Source: Nocardioides bruguierae (GTDB taxonomy: Bacteria; Actinomycetota; Actinomycetes; Propionibacteriales; Nocardioidaceae). Taken from it: 64,000 nt of DNA. A program made the translations under genes and the position numbers. The DNA lies in assembly GCF_023656415.1 (NCBI RefSeq), contig NZ_JAMOIL010000017.1, positions 1 through 64,000 on the forward strand, in the 5' to 3' direction. The notes under the pieces were generated by a model, which saw only the letters and a program-made list of their open reading frames with translations, did not search any database and had not been told where the DNA came from. Below are positions 25,474 through 36,751 of the stretch, piece after piece (position 1 is the stretch's first letter; each line of letters begins with the position of its first letter).

Positions 25474-25733
25474 CCGGGGTTCGCTGCGTTCACCTCGGCC
25501 CTGGTAGGCGTCACTGGTGAACGGCCGGACGCTGACCGCGCGGCACGCTCTGAGGCGGTCCAGCAGGCGCGGTGGATCTGGCCACCGTCGCCGACAGTCC
25601 TCGCCGCACGCCACGGCCGCTGGCTCACCAGTCCCCACACGGTCCGAGCGCGCTTGGGTTCCGTTACCCCGCGCACCGCGCCTGACTGGTTCGGCTGACC
25701 GCTCTAACGGTAGGTCCGTCTGATCGCGCCATC
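25474..25733. other. intergenic region after the cobalamin cluster
   Basis: 260 bases with neither a recognisable gene nor an RNA element. There is no clear terminator hairpin after cobC. It was checked for a fifth cobalamin riboswitch on both strands, and the conserved boxes are absent. Stops at 25683 and earlier close the reading frame of the downstream aldehyde dehydrogenase. Confidence 0.5.
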
Positions 25734-27002
25734 ATGTGCTTGACATCGGCAATCAATGCTGCCAACTTTGTCCTGACATTGTCTCGGGAGGAATTGGCTC
25801 GTGATGCGGATGACCTCGCCCCCCTCATCGTGCGCGAGACCGGCAAGCGTCACCCCGAGGCGATGGCGGAGGTCGAGATGAGCGCTGCCTACTTCGACTG
25901 GTTCGCCTCGGTCGCGGAACGACTCGAGCACGAGTGGACCGATGACCGGGCACAGGTTCATCGCGTGCCTGTCGGCGTGGTCGCCGCCATCACCGCCTGG
26001 AACTTTCCGCTCTCGCTGCCGGCGCGCAAGCTCGCTGCCGCTTTCGCCGCAGGCTGCCCTGTCGTGCTGAAGCCTTCTCCGCTGTCACCGCTCAGCGCCA
26101 TCGCCCTCACACGCGCCTGCGACCGTCACCTGCCCGCCGGCTGCGTGGGCGTCGTCCTGGGTGGGCGGGACCAGGCCCACGAGCTCGTGGACAGCGACCA
26201 CGTGCGGGCGGCCTCCTTCACCGGGTCGACGGAGGTCGGAGTCGGCCTGGCGACGCGTCTCGGCGCCACACTCAAGCGCGGTGTGCTCGAGCTCGGCGGA
26301 CGAGCCCCGTTCGTGATCCTTCCGGGGGCGAACGTCGGCCGGGCGGTCGACCACCTCATGGTGGCGAAGTTCCGCAACAACGGGAGCTCCTGCATCGCTG
26401 CGAACAACGTCTTCGTGCACGAGTCCCTGGTCGACGAGGTGTGGGAGTCCGTCGTGGCCAGGGTGTCCTCCATGGTCACGGGCGACCCGTTCGATCCCGA
26501 GTCCGATCTCGGCCCGCTGCGCACGGATGAGCTTGCGGACTCCGTCAGAGCACTGGCCGACATTGCCGTGCGTGATGGTGGGGAGTCCGCAGTGGGGACC
26601 GCGATGAGCGGGGGTACGCGCAACGTGCCTGCGACCGCGGTGCGGGTGCGATCCGACTCCGCGTCGTGGGCCGCCGAGGTGTTCGGACCGCTCCTCCTCC
26701 TGCGCGGCTTCGACAGCCCGGAAGAGGTGTCCCGGGAGGTCAACGGGTGGCGCAGAGGGCTCGGCGGATACGTGGCAGGGAGGTCCCGCCAGGAGGCGTC
26801 GAGCTTCGCGTCGCGGTTGCGGGTGGGCATGATCGGGATCGACACAGGATCGCCCAATGCGCCCAGGCTCCCGTTCGGCGGCTTCGACGAGGCGGGCTGG
26901 GGACGCGAGGGTTCGGCCCTGGGCGTCGATCCCTTCCTCGAGACCCGGACGCTGTCCTTCGGCTCCGGCGTCGCACCGACGGTGGGGGAGGCGCGGTCAT
27001 GA
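25734..27002 (+). CDS. aldehyde dehydrogenase family protein, N-terminally short
   Basis: 422 residues from ATG 25734; family members are usually 470-500. Motifs: AITAWNFPLSLPARKLAAAF with the active-site Asn, LKPSPLSPLSA, FTGSTEVG, ELGGRAPFV with the general-base Glu, NNGSSCIAANN with the catalytic Cys, and EVFGPLLLL. The first helices and strands of the NAD-binding domain (about 45-55 residues) are missing: the sequence starts almost directly at DADDLAPLIVRETGK. The frame upstream is closed by a stop at 25683, so this is either a truncated paralogue or a decaying gene. Closest general type is succinate-semialdehyde/benzaldehyde dehydrogenase; the substrate is unknown. Its stop overlaps the DUF202 gene ATG. 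Confidence 0.8.
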   Translation: MCLTSAINAANFVLTLSREELARDADDLAPLIVRETGKRHPEAMAEVEMSAAYFDWFASVAERLEHEWTDDRAQVHRVPVGVVAAITAWNFPLSLPARKLAAAFAAGCPVVLKPSPLSPLSAIALTRACDRHLPAGCVGVVLGGRDQAHELVDSDHVRAASFTGSTEVGVGLATRLGATLKRGVLELGGRAPFVILPGANVGRAVDHLMVAKFRNNGSSCIAANNVFVHESLVDEVWESVVARVSSMVTGDPFDPESDLGPLRTDELADSVRALADIAVRDGGESAVGTAMSGGTRNVPATAVRVRSDSASWAAEVFGPLLLLRGFDSPEEVSREVNGWRRGLGGYVAGRSRQEASSFASRLRVGMIGIDTGSPNAPRLPFGGFDEAGWGREGSALGVDPFLETRTLSFGSGVAPTVGEARS

Positions 27003-27361
27003 CCAGCGAGCACGTCCGGCGGCCTCGGTGGGTCTACGGCCAGGGCGACGAGCCGGACTACCGCTTCAGCTTCGCGAACGAGCGCACCTTCCTGGCCTGG
27101 ATCAGGACCGCTCTGGCTTTCATTGCCGGCGGCGTCGGAGCGGACCTGCTCGCGCCGGCCGGTGCGGGAGCCGCCGGCACGGTGCTCGCCTCGGTCCTGG
27201 TGCTGCTGGGCGTGCTTCTGTCCGGCATCGCCACCCTGCGGTGGGCGCGGGCCGAACGTGCGATGCGGGAGGGGCGTGCCCTTCCCGGCTTCCTGTGGGT
27301 GGGGGTTCTCCCGGTGGGGCTGGTGCTCGCTGGTGTGCTTCTGTGGGCGGCGTTCTGGTGA
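26999..27361 (+). CDS. DUF202 (YidH-type) membrane protein, pair 1 first member
   Basis: 120 residues. The DUF202 motif FANERTFLAWIRTALAF lies around residues 26-42, followed by two more hydrophobic helices, so a three-helix inner-membrane protein. Function of the family is unknown. It is translationally coupled to the aldehyde dehydrogenase upstream (ATGA) and to a second DUF202 gene downstream (GTGA), so the pair probably forms a heteromer. Confidence 0.85.
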   Translation: MTSEHVRRPRWVYGQGDEPDYRFSFANERTFLAWIRTALAFIAGGVGADLLAPAGAGAAGTVLASVLVLLGVLLSGIATLRWARAERAMREGRALPGFLWVGVLPVGLVLAGVLLWAAFW

Positions 27362-27681
27362 GATACGCCCGCGTGCCGGCCCAGGACCCGGGCCTGCAGA
27401 ACGAGCGGACCGCACTGGCCTGGCGGAGGACGGCGTTCTCCGTGGCCGTCGTCGGCCTGGCGATGGTGCGACTCTCGTTCCACGACTGGGGACCCGCCGC
27501 CGCGGTGTGGGCACTCGTCACGATGCCCGCCGTCGTGCTGGTCCTCGTCGGGTCCTCCAGGTCCTACTCGGGCCGATACCTCGACGCGCACAGGGTCGGC
27601 GCTGGTGTCGCGGTGCTGGCAACAGGGTCCACGGTGGTCGTGCTGGGGCTCCTGGGTGCCGTGTTCCTCTGGGCGCGATGA
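27358..27681 (+). CDS. DUF202 membrane protein, pair 1 second member
   Basis: 107 residues from GTG 27358 overlapping the previous stop. It carries the shorter DUF202 signature NERTALAWRRTAFS near residue 15 and three hydrophobic segments. Together with 26999-27361 it forms a tandem pair; a homologous pair occurs at 35991-36751 next to a sulfatase. No function can be assigned. Confidence 0.83.
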   Translation: MRYARVPAQDPGLQNERTALAWRRTAFSVAVVGLAMVRLSFHDWGPAAAVWALVTMPAVVLVLVGSSRSYSGRYLDAHRVGAGVAVLATGSTVVVLGLLGAVFLWAR

Positions 27682-27810
27682 GGGCAAGGGTCGCTGAGGT
27701 GGATACGACGTGTGAGCAGTACGGGCTCCTCCAGCGCCGACAGCCGCCCTCGGCAGGCCGGGTGCCGCAAGCCATGCAGCGACCTCGTGCGACCTGCCTC
27801 CACCCCTCCA

Positions 27811-28737
27811 TCATCCCGCGCGCGCACGCAAGGGCGCGGTCGGCCGATCCACGAGGTACGCGGCACCGAGCACGGCCGCGTCCGGTCCGAGTGTGGACGT
27901 GCGGACCTCCGGCAGCGGCTCGGCGGCACGGGTGACGAGCCGGTCGCCCAGCGCGCGCTCGACGGCACGGGAGAGCAGCGTGCCGGCCGCGGCCACGCCG
28001 CCGCCGAGCACCACGACCTCCGGGTCCAGGAGCAGGACCGCGTGGACGAGCCCCTCCGCGACAGCGTCGGCGAACACGTCGAGTACGGCGATCGCCGGCA
28101 GGTCTCCGGCGGCCGCGGCGGCCACCAGGCTGTGGGAGTCCGGCCAGCCGCGCTCGCGGGCCAGGCGGCCCAGAGCGGTGCCGGAGGCGTACTGCTCGTA
28201 GCAGCCGCGGCCGCCGCACCCGCAGGGCAGCCCGCCCGGCCGGATCGGCACGTGTCCGATCTCCCCGGCGGCCCGGAAAGCGCCCCGCACCAGGGCGCCC
28301 TCGTGGACGACGGCGCCCCCGATACCGGTGCCGAGGCAGACGTAGAGGAACGAGTCGGAGCCTCGTCCCGCCCCTGCTCGGGCCTCTCCCAGGGCGGCGA
28401 CGTTCGCGTCGTTCTCGAGCCGGACGGGCACGCCCCACGCCTGCTCCAGCTCAGTGCGCAACCCGCGTCGGCCGAGGCCCGCGAGGTTCGGCGCCACGCT
28501 CAACTGCTCGCCGGTGGGGTCGAGCGGTCCGGGCACGCCCACGCCCACGCCGTCCACGGCGGCGGGGCCGCCGAGGTCGGCGATCAGCTGCGCGACGTGC
28601 GCGAGAAGGGTCTCGTAGGGCGCCGGGTCACCGACCGTCGCCCACGAGGTGCGCGAGCGCACCGGCCCCTCCGGCGCGGCGACGACGCCGGCGAGCACCT
28701 TGGTGCCGCCGACGTCGACGCCGACCCTCACACCCAC
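27811..28737 (-). CDS. ROK-family sugar kinase (glucokinase-like)
   Basis: 308 residues from ATG 28737. The ATP-binding GVDVGGTKVLAG sits at the N-terminus, then GVGVPGPLDP, LENDANVAALGEARAG with the catalytic Asp, CLGTGIGGAVV, and the ROK zinc motif GHVPIRPGG followed by CGCGGRGCYEQYAS. ROK kinases phosphorylate glucose, ManNAc, GlcNAc or fructose; the specificity here is unknown. It follows sulfatase 1 by 25 bases as last gene of the SBP-permease-ATPase-sulfatase unit, so it likely phosphorylates the sugar released after desulfation. Confidence 0.9.
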   Translation of the reverse strand: MGVRVGVDVGGTKVLAGVVAAPEGPVRSRTSWATVGDPAPYETLLAHVAQLIADLGGPAAVDGVGVGVPGPLDPTGEQLSVAPNLAGLGRRGLRTELEQAWGVPVRLENDANVAALGEARAGAGRGSDSFLYVCLGTGIGGAVVHEGALVRGAFRAAGEIGHVPIRPGGLPCGCGGRGCYEQYASGTALGRLARERGWPDSHSLVAAAAAGDLPAIAVLDVFADAVAEGLVHAVLLLDPEVVVLGGGVAAAGTLLSRAVERALGDRLVTRAAEPLPEVRTSTLGPDAAVLGAAYLVDRPTAPLRARAG

Positions 28738-28762
28738 CGGCCCGCGTGGGTCGTACGCGGGC

Positions 28763-30340
28763 TCACTGGGCGGGCTCCTTCTCGGCGTCCTCGCCGAAGA
28801 TCATCCGGGCCCACTGGTGGTGCCGCTCGGGCGTCCAGGACGGCTCCTGTGCATGCCAGGAGACCGGCGTCGCGCCGGACGCGGCCGCCAGCCGCTCCAT
28901 CAGGTCATCGGCGAGGTGGGCACGACCGGTGTCGCGCAGGTGCTGCGCGTAGGTGACCGGGTCGTTGTAATAGGTCGGCCCGGTCTGCAGGGTCGTCTGC
29001 ATGGGGTCCGGCAGCGCGCCGGGACGCCCGGCGAGCTCGTTCCACCACTCGGTGAGATGGGCACGCATCTCGTTGGCGAGGACGGGCTCCTTGTCCAGCA
29101 GGTTCTCCGTCAGGTGCGGGTCGCTCGGCACGTGGTACAGCGACTCCCACTCCACGAAGTTGGCGCCGGGGTGGTACGTCCGCACGTAGAGGTGCTCCCT
29201 GGTGCGGACGGCGCGCTGGTAGGTGTGCGCGCCGTGGCCGAGCACCAGGTACTCACGGTCCTCGATCTCGCCACCGGAGATCGCGGCCGCGAAGGACCGC
29301 CCCTGCCAGCCGGAGCCGGGCGCGATGTCGAGCATCTCGCACAAGGTGGGCGCCAGGTCGATGTTGTAGAGCATCTCGTCCCGGTGTCGGGCCTCGTCGG
29401 GGAGGTCGTCGGTGACGCCCGGCCAGTACATGACCAGCGGCAGGCGGTGCACCGGCTCGTTTGCGTTGCCGTGCTCGGCGTAGGAGCCCATCTCGCCCAG
29501 CGACTCGCCGTGGTCGGCGGAGACGATGATCGCGGTCTCTTCCGCGATGCCGAGCTCGTCGAGGGTGGCCAGCAGCTCGCCGAAGAGCGAGTCCCAGTAC
29601 ATGATCGAGCCGTCGAAGCCGTTGATCAGGTGCTCGAAGTCGGCCCGGTCGCCGATCTGCTCGGGCATGTTCGAGGGCACCGGGCTGGGCAGCGGGAAGC
29701 CGGCGTAGTGCAGGTCGCGGGCCGTGCGCGGCCCGTAGACCTCCTGGTGCGCTTCGATCGTGGCGGCATCCGGCCACTCCTGGACGGGGCCGGACTCGGC
29801 GGCCTTCCGCGTCCAGGACGGGTCTGCCAGGTAGGGGGTGTGGGGCTCCCAGTACGTCAGGTGCAGGTACCAGTCGTCCTCGTCCGCGTGCCGGCGAATC
29901 CAGTCCAGCCCGACGCGGTTGATGTCGGCGCCGTCCTCGTCGTTGAGCTCACCCGTGGCGCGGATGGTCTCGCGGAAGTTGCCGAGGAAGTAGTAGGCGC
30001 GGTGGCGCTCGGCGAACATCGACACGGCAGCGGTGTAGGTGCCGTGGGCCTGGAGCAGCTGGCCGAACAGAGGCCGGGTCGGGTGCGGCGCGTGACCGGA
30101 GTCGAGCCGGTAGCGGGCCGCGTCCCCGAAGTGACCGATGACGCCGTTGGTGATGCCGAACTGGCTGGAGTACAGCGCCGTGCGGGAGGGCAGGCACGGA
30201 GAGTCCGAGCCGTAGTAGCGGTCGAAGGTGACGCCCCGGTCGGCCAGGGCCTGGAGGTTCGGCGTGGTGTCGCGGTGGTACCCGTACGGGGTCGTGTGGT
30301 CCGCCCTCAGGGTGTCGACGTCGATGTAGATGATGCGCAC
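28763..30340 (-). CDS. type I sulfatase (formylglycine-dependent), sulfatase 1
   Basis: 525 residues from GTG 30340, which puts the metal-binding strand IIYIDVDTLRADH at the N-terminus; a longer frame to 30520 has no homology and overlaps the ATPase gene. The activation motif C49-L-P-S-R is converted to formylglycine by FGE (gene at 38151). IIVSADHGESLGEMG (about residue 270) supplies the second metal site. No signal peptide is visible, so it acts in the cytoplasm on an imported substrate, fitting the ABC importer encoded upstream. The exact sulfate ester cannot be read from sequence. Confidence 0.92.
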   Translation of the reverse strand: MRIIYIDVDTLRADHTTPYGYHRDTTPNLQALADRGVTFDRYYGSDSPCLPSRTALYSSQFGITNGVIGHFGDAARYRLDSGHAPHPTRPLFGQLLQAHGTYTAAVSMFAERHRAYYFLGNFRETIRATGELNDEDGADINRVGLDWIRRHADEDDWYLHLTYWEPHTPYLADPSWTRKAAESGPVQEWPDAATIEAHQEVYGPRTARDLHYAGFPLPSPVPSNMPEQIGDRADFEHLINGFDGSIMYWDSLFGELLATLDELGIAEETAIIVSADHGESLGEMGSYAEHGNANEPVHRLPLVMYWPGVTDDLPDEARHRDEMLYNIDLAPTLCEMLDIAPGSGWQGRSFAAAISGGEIEDREYLVLGHGAHTYQRAVRTREHLYVRTYHPGANFVEWESLYHVPSDPHLTENLLDKEPVLANEMRAHLTEWWNELAGRPGALPDPMQTTLQTGPTYYNDPVTYAQHLRDTGRAHLADDLMERLAAASGATPVSWHAQEPSWTPERHHQWARMIFGEDAEKEPAQ

Positions 30341-30369
30341 GTGGGGTCTCCTCGTGGTCTCGGGCGTGC

Positions 30370-32438
<2,069 letters not shown>

Positions 32439-32442
<4 letters not shown>

Positions 32443-33320
32443 CGTCGGTTCGCCGCCTTGTTGAGCGCGTCGGAGAGGAGGGTGAAGGCCAGGGCCAGGA
32501 GCAGGAGCACCACGCCGGGACCGATGACGTAGGTGGGCAGGGTCTGGACGTAGCGCGCGCCGGTGTTGAGCAGCGCGCCCAGCGAGGGCTGCGGCGGGTT
32601 GATGCCCAGGCCCACGATCGAGAGGCTGGCCTCGATGAAGATCGCGGCCACCGTGTAGATCGCCGCGGTCACCAGCAGCGGGTCGACGACGTTCGGCAGG
32701 ATGTGGCGGACCATCACCGTGCGACGCGGCACACCGAGCGTCCGCGAGGCCACCGCGTACTCACGGTCCTGCTGGGTCAGCAGGCCGGCGCGCGCCAGGC
32801 GACCGAACTGCGGCAGGCCCGCGATGACGATGGCCGAGAACAGGGCGAACCATCCGGCGCCGATGACCAGCACGATCATGATGCCGAGCAGCAGTCCGGG
32901 GATGCCGAGCACGATGTCGAGGGCACGCTGCACGAACAGGCCGAGGCGACCGTTGAGGTAGCCGGTGAGGCCCAGCAGGGTGCCGATCGCGAGGCTGACG
33001 GGCACCGCGGTGATGATGAGCGTGAGGTCGGTGCGCAGGCCGTAGATCGTGCGGACGAGGATGTCGCGGCCGAACTCGTCGGTGCCCAGCCAGTGGGCGG
33101 CCGACGGCCCGGCCAGCGCGCCGCTGCTCTGCTCGTCGTACCCGCCCGGGAAGAGGGCGGGCGCGAGCAGAGCCAGCGCCACGAGGGTGCCGAGCAGCAC
33201 GAGAGCGGTGATGCCGCGCCCGCTCTTGAGCACCATGAGGTAGCGGTGGAGCGTGGGGAACCGGGGGGCCCGGCGGACGTCCTTGGTCGCCCTGCGCGCG
33301 GGAGCGCTGGTGGCAGACAT
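32439..33320 (-). CDS. ABC transporter permease, DppC type
   Basis: 293 residues. An N-terminal cytoplasmic segment, then about six hydrophobic helices and the family-5 permease loop SRTLGVPRRTVMVRHILPN in the cytoplasmic EAA-like position. A LGTDEFGRDILVRTIYG segment at residues ~75-95 is the conserved DppC/OppC feature. It pairs with the DppB-type permease 25 bases upstream. Confidence 0.93.
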
Positions 33321-33345
33321 GGCTTCTCCAGTCGTGTCGCGCGGC

Positions 33346-34290
33346 TCAGGCGAGCCGGATGCGGGGGTCGAGGGCGGCCAGGGTGATCTCGGTGAGCAGC
33401 TGCGCCATGACGGCGACGAAGACCGTCCCGACGATCACCACCTGGATGACGGCGTAGTCGGAGGCCTGCGCCGAGGTGACGGCCAGCTGGCCGATGCCGT
33501 TGCGGGCGAAGATGGCCTCGATGACGACGGCACCGGCGAGCAGGTCGCCGAAGCGGATGCCGATGGCCACGACGGCCGGGCCGAGGCTGTTGCGCAGGAC
33601 GTGGCGCCGGTAGATGCGCCCGGACGGCACGCCCTTGGCCGTAGCCAGGTCGACGAAGTCCTCCTGCTGGACCGAACGCATCTGGGTCTGCACCAGCCGG
33701 GCGATGCCGGCCGCCATGGGCAGGGCCAGGGCGATCGCGGGCAGGATCAGGTACTGGATGCCGATGACCGGGTCGGAGAGCACCGAGACCTCGCCGCTGA
33801 TGGGGAGGACGGGCAGCGCGACGCCGAAGACCAGGATGAGCAGCAGGCCCGCCAGGAACGGAGGCATCGCGAGCATCGTGGTGTTGGTGCCCTCGGTGAG
33901 GAATCGCGACCAGCGTCGGTTCGAGGAGCCGGCCGCGACGCCGAGACCGATGCCGGCGACGACCAGCAGCAGCCCGGCCAGCACGGCAAGCTCGAGGGTC
34001 GAGCCGATCCGGTCCCCGATCAGTTCGGAGACCGGCCGCCGGTACTGCAGCGAGGTGCCGAGGTCACCGGTGAACAGTCCCTGCATCCAGTGCAGGTACT
34101 GCGTCACGTACGGCTGGTCGAGGCCGAGCTCCGCGCGGATGGCTGCGATCGTCTGCGGCGAGGCGTCCGGACCGGCGAGCAGTGCCGCGGGGTCACCGGG
34201 CACCAGGCGCGGCAGGCTGAAGGCGATGACGCTGGTGACCAGGAGGACCAGCACCACCGAGGGCAGCTTGCGGACGAGGTAGCGGATCAT
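33346..34290 (-). CDS. ABC transporter permease, DppB type
   Basis: 314 residues. It starts with MIRYLVRKLPSVVLVLL, the usual DppB opening helix; PGDPAALLAGPDA, WMQGLFTGDLGTSLQYRRPV and ATAKGVPSGRIYRRHVLRN (the ATPase-contact loop) are further marks. Its ATG overlaps the binding-protein stop. The system belongs to the peptide/nickel family, which also carries oligosaccharides in actinobacteria; the sulfatase and kinase neighbours favour a sugar-containing substrate. Confidence 0.93.
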   Translation of the reverse strand: MIRYLVRKLPSVVLVLLVTSVIAFSLPRLVPGDPAALLAGPDASPQTIAAIRAELGLDQPYVTQYLHWMQGLFTGDLGTSLQYRRPVSELIGDRIGSTLELAVLAGLLLVVAGIGLGVAAGSSNRRWSRFLTEGTNTTMLAMPPFLAGLLLILVFGVALPVLPISGEVSVLSDPVIGIQYLILPAIALALPMAAGIARLVQTQMRSVQQEDFVDLATAKGVPSGRIYRRHVLRNSLGPAVVAIGIRFGDLLAGAVVIEAIFARNGIGQLAVTSAQASDYAVIQVVIVGTVFVAVMAQLLTEITLAALDPRIRLA

Positions 34291-35834
34291 TGGGTCACGC
34301 AGGCGTCGTAGTAGTTGGTGCCGCCCAGCGAGTAGGCGATGCCCTGGACGCTGGAGTCGACGACGGACGGGAACGGCGCGGTCACGAGCACGTCGAGGAA
34401 CGCCTGCTCGTTCATGTACTCGGTGAGGGCGGCGGTGGCCTCGGCGCTGTCCTCGCCGGCTGCGATGACCGCGTTCACGAGCTTCTCGTACTCGGGGGTG
34501 TCGAACACGCGGTGGGCACCGGCGAGGCGCAGGTCGGCGTTGGTCTGGAGCATGAACGCCGTTCCGCCGTTGGAGCCGCGGAGGATCAGGTAATTGCCGG
34601 CGGCTTGCTCGGCGGCACGCGCCTGGAAGTCGGGACCGGCCAGCGGCGTTGCCTTCACCGTCAGGCCGATCGCCTCGAGGTTGTTGGCGATGATCTGGTA
34701 CTCGGCGGCCAGTGTCGGGATGTTGAGGTAGGTGATGGTGACGGTCTCGCCCTCCGCACCGGCCTCCTTCACGAGCGCCGAGGCGGCGTCAGGGTCGTAC
34801 GTGAAGCCGGCCTGGTCGGTGGGGTAGTCCGGGCTGGACGGCGACCAGTACAGGCCGTCGGTGTCGCCGAGGCCTGAGAAGACCTGCTCGTTGATCCGGT
34901 CCCGGTCGATCGCCATGGCGATGGCCTGGCGGACCTTGACGTCCGCGCCGGCTCCCTTGGTGGTGTCGATGACGAGGGGGAAGACGGCGTCCGCCCCGGA
35001 GGACAGACTGAACGAGTCGTCGCCGTCCACCAGGGTCGTGGCGTCCTGGATGGTGAGACCGGAGGCGATCGCCGTGCTCCCGGAGCGCAGGGCCGAGATC
35101 TGGGCGGTGGAATCGGCGATGGTGTCGACCTGGACCGTGGCCAGCGACGGCTCCTCGCCCCAGTAGTCGTCACGACGCTCCAGCGTGATGCCGGCGCCGG
35201 CGGTGTAGTCGCTGACCACGTACGGCCCGGTGCCGATCATCTGGCTGCCGTCGAGCAGGCCGTCGTAGGTCTCGGAGTCCACGATCGGGGTGAGGTCGAG
35301 GGTGCTCGCCAGGACCGGCGTCAGCGGGTTCTGGCCCGTGATGGTGACCTCGAGGTCGCCGGTCTTCTCGATGTCCCACGTAGCCAGGATGGCCTTCACG
35401 TCCGACGGCGACGTCTCCGAGGCAGCCGTCTCGAAGGTCCACACGACGTCGTCGGCAGTCATGTCGCGCCCGGTGCTGAAGGTGACTCCCTCGTTCAGCG
35501 TGATGACCGCGGTGAGGTCGTCGTCGGAGAGGGAGATGTCCGAGGCGAGGACCAGGTCCAGCGCCGTGGGGTCCTCAGCCGTCCCGTAGGCCAGCGGCTC
35601 GAAGACCCCGCGGGCCCACCACTGGTTCGCGGCACCCTGAGCGAGCACGCGCTCGGGGATCGGGGCCTGGGCGTTGGCGATGGTGAGCGTTCCACCGTCG
35701 ACGCACTCACCCGAGCCGCCGGACGCCTCCTGCTGGACGGCGGATGCGCAGGCCGTCAGGGAGCCGCCGGCGAGCACGAGGGCGGCGATGCCGACCAGGG
35801 CCCGACTGACGGGCGCGAGACGAGTCTGGGACAT
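34287..35834 (-). CDS. ABC transporter substrate-binding lipoprotein, family 5
   Basis: 515 residues from ATG 35834, preceded by a Shine-Dalgarno (AAGGAGA on the minus strand). A lipoprotein signal peptide ends in the lipobox LTAC (Cys about residue 25). SBP_bac_5 features are GVTFSTGRDMTADDVVWTFE, MIGTGPYVVSDYTAG and KVRQAIAMAIDRDRINEQVF. It captures the substrate outside the membrane. First gene of the operon (SBP-DppB-DppC-DppDF-sulfatase-ROK); the 18-bp palindrome at 35925-35942 lies about 90 bases upstream of the start. Confidence 0.93.
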   Translation of the reverse strand: MSQTRLAPVSRALVGIAALVLAGGSLTACASAVQQEASGGSGECVDGGTLTIANAQAPIPERVLAQGAANQWWARGVFEPLAYGTAEDPTALDLVLASDISLSDDDLTAVITLNEGVTFSTGRDMTADDVVWTFETAASETSPSDVKAILATWDIEKTGDLEVTITGQNPLTPVLASTLDLTPIVDSETYDGLLDGSQMIGTGPYVVSDYTAGAGITLERRDDYWGEEPSLATVQVDTIADSTAQISALRSGSTAIASGLTIQDATTLVDGDDSFSLSSGADAVFPLVIDTTKGAGADVKVRQAIAMAIDRDRINEQVFSGLGDTDGLYWSPSSPDYPTDQAGFTYDPDAASALVKEAGAEGETVTITYLNIPTLAAEYQIIANNLEAIGLTVKATPLAGPDFQARAAEQAAGNYLILRGSNGGTAFMLQTNADLRLAGAHRVFDTPEYEKLVNAVIAAGEDSAEATAALTEYMNEQAFLDVLVTAPFPSVVDSSVQGIAYSLGGTNYYDACVTQ

Positions 35835-35924
35835 GGCTGTTCTCCTTGGATGACGAGGTGCCCTCCGACCGGCCGCAGTGCGGGTCGGTGGCGTCGGACT
35901 CTCAGGTCCGTGACGTGGCACACG

Positions 35925-35942
35925 TTACTTAATGCTCAGTAA
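35925..35942. promoter_or_regulatory. palindromic operator upstream of the sulfatase-1 transport operon
   Basis: The 18-mer TTACTTAATGCTCAGTAA has TTACT/AGTAA arms and lies between the divergent ends of DUF202 (stop 35991) and the SBP gene. It differs from the site at 38151-38168 at only two positions, and the flanks ACG and GT are shared too. It is probably a TetR-family binding site controlling the minus-strand operon. Confidence 0.65.
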
Positions 35943-35990
35943 GTGAGCAAGCGCACGCGGCGATCTTTATCCGATGGATGTCCCTCAGCG

Positions 35991-36368
35991 TTACTCCACG
36001 AAGGCGACGACCACGAGGACGCCGAGCATCCCGAGGCAGCAGCAGACGGCCAGCACGGTGACGGGGACGCCGGCCCGCGCCGGCCCCACCAGCTCGTCGT
36101 GACGGTGCAGGGACCGCGTCACAGTGCGGTACCGGAGGGCGGAGGCGCCGGTGGCGAGGGCGGCCAGGGCGAAGGCCAGGGCCGCCGCGAGGGCGACCCG
36201 CGGCGAGACAGGGGCGAGGACGCGGCCGGCCCCCGCGGCGGCCACCGCCAGCGAGAGGGCGGTGCGGCGCCAGCTGAGCGCCGTGCGCTCGGCCTGCACG
36301 GCGACGTCCCAGAGTCCCGCCTCGCGGGCGTTCCCGAGGCGACGCCCATTCAGCGGCGCCGCACTCAC
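35991..36368 (-). CDS. DUF202 membrane protein, pair 2 second member
   Basis: 125 residues from GTG 36368 (GTGA overlap with the preceding DUF202 gene). Contains QAERTALSWRRTALSLAVA, the short DUF202 signature, and three hydrophobic helices, the last with CCCLG. It is homologous in order and motif to 27358-27681. Third gene of the sulfatase 2 unit. Function unknown. Confidence 0.82.
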   Translation of the reverse strand: MSAAPLNGRRLGNAREAGLWDVAVQAERTALSWRRTALSLAVAAAGAGRVLAPVSPRVALAAALAFALAALATGASALRYRTVTRSLHRHDELVGPARAGVPVTVLAVCCCLGMLGVLVVVAFVE

Positions 36369-36751
36369 AGGCTGCTCACGACCAGGGCGACCAGCAGCAC
36401 GCCGAGGACGACGCCCGTACCGCCCGCGAGCACGGGCGAGAGGAGCGCGGACGGCAGTGGCCGCTCCTCGCGCAGGGCACGCTCGGTGCGGACCCAGCCC
36501 CACCAGCCCTCGAGGGGAGCGAGCGCGCCGAGCAGCACCAGGCCCAGGGCTAGCACGCGCTCGAGCCACGGCTCGATCGGCAGGTCGAGGGCGACGAGCG
36601 CGACGCCGGCCGCGCCCAGCGCCAGCGAGGTGCGGATCCAGGCCAGGAACGTCCGCTCGTTGGCGAGGCTGAAGCGGGGGTCCGGCTCCCCGCCGGCAGC
36701 GTAGACCCCCGCTGGGAAGCGTCGGGTGCCACGGTCGGTCGCCCCGCTCAT
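36365..36751 (-). CDS. DUF202 membrane protein, pair 2 first member
   Basis: 128 residues from ATG 36751, which overlaps the sulfatase 2 stop. LANERTFLAWIRTSLAL (about 33-49) is nearly identical to the motif in the first member of pair 1; three membrane helices follow. Coupling to a sulfatase here and to an aldehyde dehydrogenase at 26 kb suggests the pair is a general membrane accessory rather than enzyme-specific. Confidence 0.84.
   Translation of the reverse strand: MSGATDRGTRRFPAGVYAAGGEPDPRFSLANERTFLAWIRTSLALGAAGVALVALDLPIEPWLERVLALGLVLLGALAPLEGWWGWVRTERALREERPLPSALLSPVLAGGTGVVLGVLLVALVVSSL

Noticed and set aside
25474..25733. fifth cobalamin riboswitch or other leader RNA
   Set aside because: Neither the GCCACTG-type box nor the GAGAGTCCGG or AGTCCGAAGA elements occur on either strand.
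34290..34877. 195-codon frame antisense to the family-5 binding protein gene
   Set aside because: A shadow of the strongly biased real gene; Gly/Val/Arg-rich without domains.
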